Source of the DNA: Psychromarinibacter sp048262455
Lineage (GTDB): Bacteria; Pseudomonadota; Alphaproteobacteria; Rhodobacterales; Rhodobacteraceae
Reading direction: 5' to 3'
NCBI GenBank assembly: GCA_048262455.1
Contig: JBLXFD010000002.1
Location: forward strand, 176,036-240,035
Length of the DNA: 64,000 nucleotides
Shown: positions 29,347 to 38,170 of the stretch, one piece after another
Numbering within the stretch: position 1 is the first letter of the stretch
How the letters are laid out: the number at the start of each line of letters is the position of its first letter
The notes under the pieces: model-generated
The model's database searches: none
Told to the model about the DNA's origin: nothing
Seen by the model: only the letters and a program-made list of their open reading frames with translations
Program-made: the position numbers and the translations under genes

Positions 29347-29775
29347 ATGGCCAAGAAAGTCGTCGGCACCCTGAAGCTTCAGGTCAAGGCCGGCCAGGCG
29401 AACCCCAGCCCGCCCGTGGGTCCCGCGCTGGGTCAGCGCGGCATCAACATCATGGAATTCTGCAAGGCGTTCAATGCCAAGACGCAGGAGATGGAGCAGG
29501 GCGCGCCCTGTCCCACCGTGATCACCTACTACCAGGACAAGTCCTTCACGATGGACATCAAGACGCCGCCGGCGTCCTACTACCTGAAGAAGGCGGCCAA
29601 GGTTCCCTCGGGGTCCAAGACCCCCGGCCGTTCGACCGCGGGCACCGTCAGCGTCAAGCAGGTGCGCGAAATCGCCGAGTCGAAGATGAAGGACCTGAAC
29701 GCGAACGACGTGGAGGCGGCGATGCAGATCGTGCTCGGCTCCGCCCGTTCCATGGGTATCGAGGTGAAGGGGTAA
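29347..29775 (+). CDS. rplK: 50S ribosomal protein L11
   Basis: A 142-residue L11 with KLQVKAGQANPSPPVGPALG at the N-terminus, part of the GTPase-associated centre of the 50S subunit. An AGAAGGAGAGGCC ribosome site precedes ATG 29347. It is separated from rplA by four bases. Confidence 0.97.
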   Translation: MAKKVVGTLKLQVKAGQANPSPPVGPALGQRGINIMEFCKAFNAKTQEMEQGAPCPTVITYYQDKSFTMDIKTPPASYYLKKAAKVPSGSKTPGRSTAGTVSVKQVREIAESKMKDLNANDVEAAMQIVLGSARSMGIEVKG

Positions 29776-29779
29776 TATC

Positions 29780-30499
29780 ATGGCAAAGCTTGGAAAACGT
29801 ACCCGCGCCGCCCGTGAGGCCTTTGCCGGCCGCGAGGACCTGTCGGTCGAGGAAGCCGTCGCGCTGGTCAAGCAGCACGCCGGCGCCAAGTTCGACGAGA
29901 CCGTCGAGATCGCGATGAACCTGGGTGTCGACCCGCGCCACGCCGACCAGATGGTCCGCGGCACGGTGAACCTGCCCAACGGCACCGGCAAGACCGTGCG
30001 CGTCGCCGTCTTCGCCCGCGGCCCCAAGGCCGAGGAGGCCGAGAAGGCCGGGGCCGACATCGTCGGTGCCGAGGACCTGATGGAAAGCATCCAGGGCGGC
30101 ACGATCGATTTCGACCGCTGCATCGCCACCCCGGACATGATGCCGATCGTCGGCCGCCTGGGCAAGATCCTGGGCCCGCGCAACCTGATGCCGAACCCCA
30201 AGGTCGGCACCGTGACCATGGACGTCGCCGAGGCCGTCAAGGCTGCCAAGGGCGGTCAAGTCCAGTTCAAGGCCGAGAAGGCGGGCGTTGTCCATGCCGG
30301 CATCGGCAAGGCGAGCTTCGAGGCCGACAAGCTGGCCGAGAACCTGCGCGCCTTCGTGGACGCGGTGTCCAAGGCCAAGCCGACGGGCGCGAAGGGGACC
30401 TACATGAAGAAGGTCTCGATCAGCTCGACCATGGGCCCCGGCGTGTCGCTGGACGTTCAGTCGGCCACCGGCAACACCCCGGCCGCCGCGGCCGAGTAA
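29780..30499 (+). CDS. rplA: 50S ribosomal protein L1
   Basis: A 239-residue L1, forming the L1 stalk and in many bacteria repressing its own operon by binding mRNA. Conserved GILGPRNLMPNPK-like and FKAEKAGVVHAGIGKASF stretches are present. Normally rplJ and rplL follow; here a terminator and a MarC gene follow instead. Confidence 0.97.
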   Translation: MAKLGKRTRAAREAFAGREDLSVEEAVALVKQHAGAKFDETVEIAMNLGVDPRHADQMVRGTVNLPNGTGKTVRVAVFARGPKAEEAEKAGADIVGAEDLMESIQGGTIDFDRCIATPDMMPIVGRLGKILGPRNLMPNPKVGTVTMDVAEAVKAAKGGQVQFKAEKAGVVHAGIGKASFEADKLAENLRAFVDAVSKAKPTGAKGTYMKKVSISSTMGPGVSLDVQSATGNTPAAAAE

Positions 30500-30528
30500 G
30501 CCGCAGCCGTACCGGCTCGATTGTTCTG

Positions 30529-30556
30529 GGGCGGGCCTGCCGGGCCCGCCCTTTTT
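30529..30556 (+). terminator. Rho-independent terminator after rplA
   Basis: A perfect 8-bp stem GGGCGGGC/GCCCGCCC (30529-30536, 30544-30551) is followed by TTTTT. It lies 30 bases after the rplA stop and ends the nusG-rplK-rplA transcript. Confidence 0.85.
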
Positions 30557-30578
30557 CTGTTTCGCAAGGGGACCGTTC

Positions 30579-31220
30579 GTGGAGATCCTGAACACCGCCG
30601 CGCTGGTGCGCGAGTTTGTCACGCTGCTGGTGGTGATCGACCCCATCGGCACGCTGCCGGTCTTCTACTTCGCCACGCGGGGCGTGCCGGAGCACCTGCA
30701 CTGGCGCCTCGCGGTGCGCGCCGTGGCGGTGGCGGCGGTGGTGCTGCTGGCCTTCCTCGTGGGCGGGCAGGTGCTGCTGGAGGCGCTGGGGCTGGGCCTC
30801 GGCTCGTTCCAGATCGCGGGCGGGATCGTACTGTTCCTCTTCGCGCTGACGATGATCTTCGGCGAGGCCAAGCCGGCCCGCGAGATCGAGGAGGCAGAGC
30901 GCGACCACCTCGCCGGCGCGGTCTTTCCGCTGGCCATCCCCTCCATCGCCTCGCCCGGCGCGATGCTGGCGGTGGTGATCCTGACGGACAACCACCGGTA
31001 CTCGATCCCCGACCAGGTGGTGACCGCCGGGCTGCTGCTGGGCATCCTGCTGCTGACGCTGGTGCTGCTGCTGCTGGCGCCCCCGCTGAAGCGGGTAATC
31101 GGCAATACCGGCGCCAACGTGGTGAGCCGGGTCATGGGGATGGTGCTGGCGACGATCGCGGTGGATGCGGTGCTGTCGGGGTTCGCCGCCGTGGGGGTTC
31201 CGGGGATCGTGACGGGGTGA
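30579..31220 (+). CDS. MarC-family integral membrane protein
   Basis: A 213-residue protein with six predicted membrane segments of the MarC/UPF0056 family. The start VTLLVVIDPIGTLPVFYFAT is the family signature and a second DPxG-like repeat half follows (FPLAIPSIASPGAM). The biochemical role of the family is not established. The GTG start at 30579 has AAGGGG upstream. It occupies the place where rplJ-rplL-rpoBC would be expected. Confidence 0.85.
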   Translation: MEILNTAALVREFVTLLVVIDPIGTLPVFYFATRGVPEHLHWRLAVRAVAVAAVVLLAFLVGGQVLLEALGLGLGSFQIAGGIVLFLFALTMIFGEAKPAREIEEAERDHLAGAVFPLAIPSIASPGAMLAVVILTDNHRYSIPDQVVTAGLLLGILLLTLVLLLLAPPLKRVIGNTGANVVSRVMGMVLATIAVDAVLSGFAAVGVPGIVTG

Positions 31221-31286
31221 GGTCTTGAGTAGGGCGGCACGCCGCTCCCCCGGCCCGCCGCTAACCCGGCTCGTGCTCCGCTCCCC

Positions 31287-31436
31287 CGGCCCGAATAGCG
31301 GCGAAGCCGCCGGGCCAGCGGCGGCCCGTCCCGCGGGCTGCCGCTATGTCACCGTCTGCGCAGGGTTCGGGGGTCACGGCGAAACGTCGAGATAAAGGGC
31401 AGACCACAGTCGTCAAAGCGGCATCCCCCGGGCCGC
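31287..31436 (-). repeat. Long palindromic element LPE-2 (divergent copy)
   Basis: H1 outer stem GGCCCG/CGGGCC (31288-31293, 31311-31316) encloses GCGGC/GCCGC. The outer arm AGCGGCGGCCCG (31317-31328) pairs with CGGGCCGCCGCC (31429-31440), and the inner arms TGCCGCT (31339-31345) and AGCGGCA (31417-31423) pair perfectly. Loop blocks TCACCGTCTGCGC and GATAAAG align with other copies. It lies between marC and rplO, a 393-base gap without genes. Confidence 0.68.
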
Positions 31437-31490
31437 CGCCGGCCCGGCTCCCGCTCCCCCACCCGCGCCGTCCTGCCGCGCCCTGCACCC

Positions 31491-31519
31491 TTGAACGGGC
31501 GGGGCAGGGGGGATATACG
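31491..31519 (+). promoter_or_regulatory. Promoter for rplO-secY
   Basis: TTGAAC (31491-31496) and TATACG (31514-31519) are separated by exactly 17 bases, about 95 bases before rplO. A separate promoter is expected here, since the upstream spc operon genes are missing. Confidence 0.6.
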
Positions 31520-31613
31520 CCCCCGGTGGTCCCGCGGGACCCGAATCCGTAAACGCAAAGCCGAGGTCGGCCACTCCCGTCGCTGGGGGCCGCATCCGGC
31601 AAGGAGAAGCGAC

Positions 31614-32081
31614 ATGAAACTTCACGAACTTCACGACAACCCGGGCGCCACCAAGAAGGCCAAGCGGGTCGGCCGTGGCCCCGGCTCCGGCAAGGGCAAG
31701 ACCGCCGGCCGCGGCATCAAGGGCCAGAAGTCCCGCTCCGGCGTGGCGATCAACGGCTACGAGGGCGGCCAGATGCCGCTCTACCAGCGTCTGCCCAAGC
31801 GCGGCTTCAACAAGCCGAACCGCAAGAAATTCGCCGTGGTCAACCTGGGCCTGATCCAGAAGTTCATCGACGCCGGCAAGCTGGGCGCCGAGATCACCGA
31901 GACCGAGCTGCTTGACAGCGGCCTGGTGCGCCGCCGGCTGGACGGCGTGCGGGTGCTGGCCAAGGGCGAGCTGACCAGCAAGATCAGCCTGACCGTCACC
32001 GGCGCCTCCAAGTCCGCCGTGGACGCGGTGGAGAAGGCGGGCGGCTCGCTCTCCGTCAAAACCCCGGCAGCGGCCGAGTAA
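31614..32081 (+). CDS. rplO: 50S ribosomal protein L15
   Basis: A 155-residue L15 beginning MKLHELHDNPGATKKAKRVG, with the glycine/lysine-rich N-terminal extension and GYEGGQMPLYQRLPKRGF. AAGGAG precedes the ATG. It is normally preceded by rpsE and rpmD; here it follows non-coding repeat DNA and then marC. secY follows after 105 bases. Confidence 0.96.
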   Translation: MKLHELHDNPGATKKAKRVGRGPGSGKGKTAGRGIKGQKSRSGVAINGYEGGQMPLYQRLPKRGFNKPNRKKFAVVNLGLIQKFIDAGKLGAEITETELLDSGLVRRRLDGVRVLAKGELTSKISLTVTGASKSAVDAVEKAGGSLSVKTPAAAE

Positions 32082-32186
32082 GAGGTTGTGAGCGCCCTGC
32101 GGGGCGCTTACATCTTCTGCAGTTTTCCCAAGCGCCGCCCCGGGATCACCCCCGCGAGGCGGCGCGTTTTCTGAGAGAGATCGCGC

Positions 32187-33542
<1,356 letters not shown>

Positions 33543-33604
33543 GGAAGGCATAACGACCGAAAAGGCGCGCGGATCAGGACGCGCCGTGACGAGGGACCCA
33601 TAGC

Positions 33605-34249
33605 ATGAACATCATTCTTCTCGGACCCCCCGGTGCCGGCAAGGGAACCCAGGCCCGCTTCCTGGTGGAAGAACGCGACATGGTGCAGCTGTCCACCGGC
33701 GACATGCTGCGCGAGGCCCGCACCAGCGGCACCGAAATGGGCCGGCGCGTGGCGGCGGTGATGGACCGGGGCGAGCTGGTGACCGACGAGATCGTCATCG
33801 GCCTGATCCGCGAGAAGCTGGAGGCGGGCGGCGCCCACGGCGGCTACATCTTCGACGGCTTCCCCCGCACCCTGGCCCAGGCCGACGCGCTGGGCGCGCT
33901 GCTGGAGGAGACGGGGCAGGGGCTGGACGCGGTGATCGAGATGCGGGTGGACGACGAGGCGCTGGTACGTCGCATCACCGCCCGCTCGACCTGCGGAAAC
34001 TGCGGCGAGGTCTACAACGACATCACCCGGCCGATCCCCGCGGACGGCAAGTGCGTGAAGTGCGGCCACACCGAGTTCAAGCGCCGCGCCGACGACAACG
34101 AGGAAAGCCTGAAGACCCGGCTGATGGCCTATTACAAGCAGACCTCGCCGCTGATCGGCTACTACCACGCGCGGGGCGAGCTGAAGGCCGTAGACGGGCT
34201 GGGTGAGATCGAAGTGGTCAAGGCGGAGATCGACGCGGCGCTGGCGTAG
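33605..34249 (+). CDS. adk: Adenylate kinase, zinc type
   Basis: Interconverts AMP, ATP and ADP. The protein is 214 residues, with P-loop GPPGAGKGTQ, the AMP site STGDMLREA and a LID domain carrying four cysteines (CGNC and CVKC), so it probably holds a structural zinc. Its place after secY is the common alphaproteobacterial order. Confidence 0.96.
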   Translation: MNIILLGPPGAGKGTQARFLVEERDMVQLSTGDMLREARTSGTEMGRRVAAVMDRGELVTDEIVIGLIREKLEAGGAHGGYIFDGFPRTLAQADALGALLEETGQGLDAVIEMRVDDEALVRRITARSTCGNCGEVYNDITRPIPADGKCVKCGHTEFKRRADDNEESLKTRLMAYYKQTSPLIGYYHARGELKAVDGLGEIEVVKAEIDAALA

Positions 34250-34304
34250 GTTGCGGGTGCCTGTTTCGCGCGGGATCGTCTAATTACACCTCTTCTAAGC
34301 ACCC

Positions 34305-34460
34305 GGCCCGGAACAAGGCACGCAGTGCCGCCGGGCCAGCGCCCGTCCGCCCCACGGGCGGGCGCTCTGTAGCCGTTGACGCGGGGGTGGAGCGGGGAAG
34401 TGGCGGTGAGATAAAGCGGCGATCACCGGCGGAGTGTGCGCCCACCCACGGACGGGCGCT
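34305..34460 (-). repeat. Long palindromic element LPE-3
   Basis: H1 outer stem GGCCCGG/CCGGGCC (34305-34311, 34331-34337) with inner stem GGCAC/GTGCC. The outer arm AGCGCCCGTCCG (34338-34349) pairs with CGGACGGGCGCT (34449-34460), and the inner arms GGGCGGGCGC and GCGCCCACCC pair with one C/A position. It is first of a tandem pair with a 181-base period, 56 bases after adk. Confidence 0.78.
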
Positions 34461-34485
34461 GCCCCTCTGTTTGGCAAGAATATCC

Positions 34486-34641
34486 GGCCCGGAACAAGGC
34501 ACGCAGTGCCGCCGGGCCAGCGCCCGTCCGTCCCCAGGGCGGGCGCTACTTCACCGTTTGCGCGGGGGTGGAGCGACGACGTGCCGGTGCTATAAAGCGG
34601 CGACCACCAGCGGCACACGCGCCCACCCACGGACGGGCGCT
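34486..34641 (-). repeat. Long palindromic element LPE-4
   Basis: Same build as LPE-3. The outer arms AGCGCCCGTCCGT (34519-34531) and ACGGACGGGCGCT (34629-34641) form 13 perfect pairs. The loop contains TCACCGTTTGCGCG and ATAAAGCGGCGACCACC. The short spacer from LPE-3 carries CCCTCTGTTTGGCAAGA, partly shared with spacers at 46.8 kb. No gene lies in 34250-34695. Confidence 0.78.
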
Positions 34642-34695
34642 GTCCCTCCGTTGCGCACCCGAGACAGCGCCGCCTCCGCGTGCTACCATCGCCCC

Positions 34696-35046
34696 ATGCT
34701 GCGTCCCGCGATCATCCTCGCCCTCGCCCTCTCCCTTGCCCCCGCCGCCGCAGAGCCGCGCCTCGTCAGCGATCCGCGGATCTGCGACCTGCCTCCCGAT
34801 GCAGGGCCCGGCGAACTGGGCGCGATACTCACCCCCAGCTTCGTCGAGGAGATCGAGTACCTCTGCGAATTCGACCCGCCGGTGAACTACACCGCGCTGG
34901 GTGACAAGGTGGAGGTGCGCCTGGGCTATTGTTCCGAGCCAGGGCTGCTGACGCCCGAGCTCTTCGCCTTCACCGCCTACGACGGCACGATCGAGGTGCA
35001 CCAGCGCGGCTGGGACACCCCCCGCAGCTTCCGCCCCTGCCCGTAG
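34696..35046 (+). CDS. Small exported protein of unknown function
   Basis: A 116-residue protein with a signal peptide (MLRPAIILALALSLAPAAAE) and four cysteines in the mature part (ICDL, YLCEF, GYCSE, RPCP), which could form two disulfides in the periplasm. The frame has normal codon bias. It is not recognised as any named family. It sits between adk and rpsM, breaking the usual adjacency of ribosomal protein genes, and has no clear ribosome site. Confidence 0.55.
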   Translation: MLRPAIILALALSLAPAAAEPRLVSDPRICDLPPDAGPGELGAILTPSFVEEIEYLCEFDPPVNYTALGDKVEVRLGYCSEPGLLTPELFAFTAYDGTIEVHQRGWDTPRSFRPCP

Positions 35047-35171
35047 GAAGGCGGCGATCCGCGCGCCGGTTGCCGCGCCGGGTGAAAAGGATTTTCCTTT
35101 CCCGGACCGTGCGCTAACTCGGCCTTCAGGAAAGAGGTCGCCGCTGCGGCTCGAATCATGCCGAGCGGGCC

Positions 35172-35200
35172 TTGACCTTCCCCGGTCAAGACCTTATTCC
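35172..35200 (+). promoter_or_regulatory. Promoter for the rpsM-rpsK-rpoA-rplQ operon
   Basis: TTGACC (35172-35177) and TATTCC (35195-35200) are exactly 17 bases apart. The -35 region is close to consensus. It leaves an untranslated leader of about 150 bases before rpsM. The rest of the 308-base gap (35047-35354) shows no gene. Confidence 0.6.
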
Positions 35201-35354
35201 ACAGCCTCTCGACAGAGAATCGGCTGCAGCCCGGGGTCGCGCCCCGTCCACAGTCAATAGCCTAGACGAACGGCCCGGCGGTGCGAAAGCCCTCGGGCCC
35301 GAGTTGTGAAAAAAGGTTCTGGTACGACGGAACCGCAACAGAAAAGGACCGAAC

Positions 35355-35723
35355 GTGGCACGTATCGCCGGCGTCAACATCCCCACCGGAAAGCGCGTTC
35401 CCATCGCGCTGACCTACATCACCGGAATCGGCCAGTCCACGGCCAAGCAGATCTGCGAAGCGGTCGGCATCGAGCCGTCGCGCCGCGTGAACGAGCTGTC
35501 GGACGCCGAAGTCCTGCAGCTGCGCGAGCACATCGACGGCAACGTCACCGTCGAGGGTGACCTGCGCCGCGAAGTGCAGATGAACGTCAAGCGCCTGATG
35601 GACCTCGGCTGCTACCGCGGCCTGCGCCATCGCCGTAACCTCCCGGTGCGCGGTCAGCGCACCCACACCAACGCCCGCACCCGCAAGGGTCCGGCGAAGC
35701 CGATCGCCGGCAAGAAGAAGTAA
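35355..35723 (+). CDS. rpsM: 30S ribosomal protein S13
   Basis: A 122-residue S13 starting with GTG at 35355 (ARIAGVNIPTGKRVPIALTY); AAAAGGACC is the ribosome site. The RGLRHRRNLPVRGQRTHTNA end is conserved. It is first gene of the alpha operon here. Confidence 0.97.
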   Translation: MARIAGVNIPTGKRVPIALTYITGIGQSTAKQICEAVGIEPSRRVNELSDAEVLQLREHIDGNVTVEGDLRREVQMNVKRLMDLGCYRGLRHRRNLPVRGQRTHTNARTRKGPAKPIAGKKK

Positions 35724-35738
35724 GGGAGGGCAGCAGAT

Positions 35739-36128
35739 ATGGCACGCGATCGCCGCGCACCGAAGAAAAAGGTCTCGAAGAACATCGCCGCCGGTGTGGC
35801 GCATGTGAACTCGTCCTTCAACAACACCAAGATCCTGATCTCCGACGTCCAGGGCAATGCCATTGCCTGGTCCTCGGCCGGCACCATGGGGTTCAAGGGC
35901 TCGCGCAAGTCCACCCCCTACGCCGCGCAGATGGCCGCCGAGGACGTGGGCCGCAAGGCGCAGGAACACGGCGTCAAGACGCTGGAAGTGGAAGTGCAGG
36001 GTCCGGGCTCTGGCCGCGAAAGCGCGCTGCGGGCCCTGGCAGCCGCCGGTTTCAACATCACGTCGATCCGCGACGTGACGCCGATCGCCCACAACGGCTG
36101 CCGCCCGCCGAAGCGCCGCCGGGTCTGA
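35739..36128 (+). CDS. rpsK: 30S ribosomal protein S11
   Basis: A 129-residue S11 with GVAHVNSSFNNTKILISDVQ and the end DVTPIAHNGCRPPKRRRV. It forms part of the 30S platform. It lies 15 bases after rpsM. rpsD, which follows in many bacteria, is absent, as is usual in this group. Confidence 0.97.
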   Translation: MARDRRAPKKKVSKNIAAGVAHVNSSFNNTKILISDVQGNAIAWSSAGTMGFKGSRKSTPYAAQMAAEDVGRKAQEHGVKTLEVEVQGPGSGRESALRALAAAGFNITSIRDVTPIAHNGCRPPKRRRV

Positions 36129-36246
36129 CGCAGGATCACGACTTCGACGGGTCGCGCCATTTCCGCGCGGCCCGTTCACTCATTGATATCCTCGGGAGTT
36201 TCCGGCCGCGGGTCTTGGCAGGAAACATGAATGGAGGCCGCACAGC

Positions 36247-37263
36247 ATGATCCACAAGAACTGGCAGGAACTGATAAAACCGACGCAGCTTGACGTCCGG
36301 CCGGGCAATGACCCGGCGCGTCAGGCGACGGTGGTCGCCGAACCCCTGGAGCGCGGCTTTGGCCTGACGCTCGGCAACGCGCTGCGCCGCGTGCTGCTGT
36401 CCTCGCTGCAGGGTGCCGCGATCACCAGCGTCCAGATCGACAACGTCCTGCACGAATTCTCGTCCATCGCCGGTGTGCGCGAGGACGTGACCGACGTGGT
36501 GCTGAACCTCAAGGGCGTCTCCATCCGCATGGAAGTCGAGGGGCCCAAGCGCCTGTCGATCCAGGCCAAGGGCCCGATGGTCGTCACCGCCGGCGACATC
36601 TCGGAAAGCGCGGGGATCGAGATCCTGAACAAGGATCACGTGATCTGCCACCTCGACGAGGGCGCGAGCCTGTTCATGGAGCTGACCGTGAACACCGGCA
36701 AGGGCTACGTCGCCGCCGACAAGAACCGCCCCGAGGACGCGCCCATCGGCCTGATCCCGATCGACGCGATCTACTCGCCGGTCAAGCGCGTCTCCTACGA
36801 CGTGCAGCCGACCCGCGAGGGGCAGGTGCTGGACTACGACAAGCTGACGCTGAAGCTGGAAACCGACGGTTCGATCACGCCGGATGACGCCGTGGCCTAT
36901 GCCGCGCGGATCCTGCAGGACCAGCTGTCGATCTTCGTCAACTTCGAGGAGCCGGAGTCGGCCACCCGTTCGGACGACGACGAGGGGCTGGAATTCAACC
37001 CGCTGCTGCTGAAGAAGGTGGACGAGCTGGAGCTTTCCGTGCGCTCGGCCAACTGCCTGAAGAACGACAACATCGTCTACATCGGCGACCTGATCCAGAA
37101 GACCGAGGCGGAGATGCTGCGCACCCCCAACTTCGGCCGCAAGTCGCTGAACGAGATCAAGGAAGTGCTTTCCGGCATGGGGCTGCACCTCGGCATGGAC
37201 GTCGAGGAATGGCCGCCGGAGAACATCGAGGACCTGGCCAAGAAGTTCGAGGACCAGTTCTGA
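36247..37263 (+). CDS. rpoA: RNA polymerase subunit alpha
   Basis: A 338-residue alpha subunit: N-terminal assembly domain (EPLERGFGLTLGNALRRVLLS), linker near residue 235-250, and C-terminal domain that contacts UP elements and activators (ELELSVRSANCLKNDNIVYI). It is followed by an inverted repeat pair before rplQ. Confidence 0.97.
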   Translation: MIHKNWQELIKPTQLDVRPGNDPARQATVVAEPLERGFGLTLGNALRRVLLSSLQGAAITSVQIDNVLHEFSSIAGVREDVTDVVLNLKGVSIRMEVEGPKRLSIQAKGPMVVTAGDISESAGIEILNKDHVICHLDEGASLFMELTVNTGKGYVAADKNRPEDAPIGLIPIDAIYSPVKRVSYDVQPTREGQVLDYDKLTLKLETDGSITPDDAVAYAARILQDQLSIFVNFEEPESATRSDDDEGLEFNPLLLKKVDELELSVRSANCLKNDNIVYIGDLIQKTEAEMLRTPNFGRKSLNEIKEVLSGMGLHLGMDVEEWPPENIEDLAKKFEDQF

Positions 37264-37270
37264 TCCGGCG

Positions 37271-37324
37271 GGCGGGGTGAACCCCGCCCTACGGCGAAAC
37301 GGGTAGGGCGGGGTTCACCCCGCC
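37271..37324 (+). repeat. Inverted pair of GGCGGGGTGAACCCCGCC repeats
   Basis: Two 22-base copies of the palindromic repeat face each other (37271-37292 and 37303-37324) and are perfect reverse complements across a 10-base loop. They lie seven bases after the rpoA stop, within the rpoA-rplQ spacer. In mRNA this would form a very stable hairpin without a following T run. Confidence 0.8.
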
Positions 37325-37441
37325 TTTCCCCGAGACCGGGCCAAGGCGGGACCCCCGCCGTGCCCCAAGGAGAGCCTGCGCCACGCACGCCGGCCGGACA
37401 AAGCAAAACCGCCCGTAGAGGGCACACCATAGGAGACGACA

Positions 37442-37861
37442 ATGCGTCACGCCCGCGGCTATCGCCGCCTGAACCGCACCCATGAGCACCGCAAGGCGCT
37501 TTTCGCCAACATGGCCGGCTCGCTGATCGAGCACGAGCAGATCAAGACGACCCTGCCCAAGGCGAAAGAACTTCGCCGGATCGTCGAGAAGCTGATCACT
37601 CTCGGCAAGCGCGGCGACCTTCACGCCCGCCGCCAGGCCGCCAGCCAGCTGAAGCAGGACGCCTACGTCGCCAAGCTGTTCGACGTGCTGGGCCCCCGCT
37701 ACGCCGAACGCCAGGGCGGCTATGTCCGCGTGCTGAAGGCCGGCTTCCGTTACGGTGACATGGCGCCGATGGCGATCATCGAATTCGTCGACCGCGACGT
37801 CGACGCCAAGGGCAAGGGCGACCGCGAGCGCGTCGCCGCCGAGGAGACCGAGGAGGCGTAA
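37442..37861 (+). CDS. rplQ: 50S ribosomal protein L17
   Basis: A 139-residue L17 beginning MRHARGYRRLNRTHEHRKAL, with the IKTTLPKAKELR stretch. It lies 178 bases after rpoA, further than usual because of the repeat pair between. A terminator follows. Confidence 0.97.
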   Translation: MRHARGYRRLNRTHEHRKALFANMAGSLIEHEQIKTTLPKAKELRRIVEKLITLGKRGDLHARRQAASQLKQDAYVAKLFDVLGPRYAERQGGYVRVLKAGFRYGDMAPMAIIEFVDRDVDAKGKGDRERVAAEETEEA

Positions 37862-37890
37862 GCCTTTCGATTCTCTCACGAATTTGCCAA

Positions 37891-37921
37891 GGCCGTCCTT
37901 CGGGGGCGGCCTTTGCTTTTT
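37891..37921 (+). terminator. Terminator after rplQ
   Basis: GGCCGTCC and GGGGCGGCC form an imperfect stem around TTCG, followed by a T-rich tail (TTTGCTTTTT). It ends the alpha operon. Confidence 0.75.
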
Positions 37922-37931
37922 GGGAAGTGAG

Positions 37932-38076
37932 GGGCAGCGCCCGACCCTGGGAGGGCGTATGCTGCTTCGAAGGTTGCCGCGCGGCCGTCACTCTGCCTGC
38001 CGCAGGTTCGGTGCGAAACGGCGACAATGCGCCCTCCCGGGGGGAGGGTCGGGCGCTGCCCGGCGTGCCGCCGGGC
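37932..38076 (+). repeat. Long palindromic element LPE-5 (reverse orientation)
   Basis: This copy lies in the opposite orientation to the others. A 17-bp perfect inverted repeat, with core AGCGCCCGACCCT/AGGGTCGGGCGCT (37936-37948, 38045-38057), encloses a perfect 9-bp inner stem GGGAGGGCG/CGCCCTCCC (37949-37957, 38030-38038). A short 3' hairpin GCCCGGC/GCCGGGC follows (38058-38076). The loop block TGCGAAACGGCGACAA matches the complement of other loops. It follows the rplQ terminator; the 309-base gap to rarA has no gene. Confidence 0.72.
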
Positions 38077-38170
38077 GATGTGGTTCCAGCGGAGCCCAAT
38101 GGCGTCCAGACGCAAACCCCGTGCGCTCCCCCGCCGCCCGCGCTACTGTCCCCGCAAAACGGACCACCCC

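Noticed and set aside
34305..34337. H1 hairpin of LPE-3 considered as the adk terminator
   Set aside because: No T run follows on the + strand, and the hairpin is part of a larger repeated unit found far from adk.
34295..34685. Open frames across the LPE repeats encoding repeated peptides (RTGAGPAALRALFRAG-like)
   Set aside because: The 181-182-base period shifts frame between copies, there are no ribosome sites, and base changes preserve pairing rather than codons.
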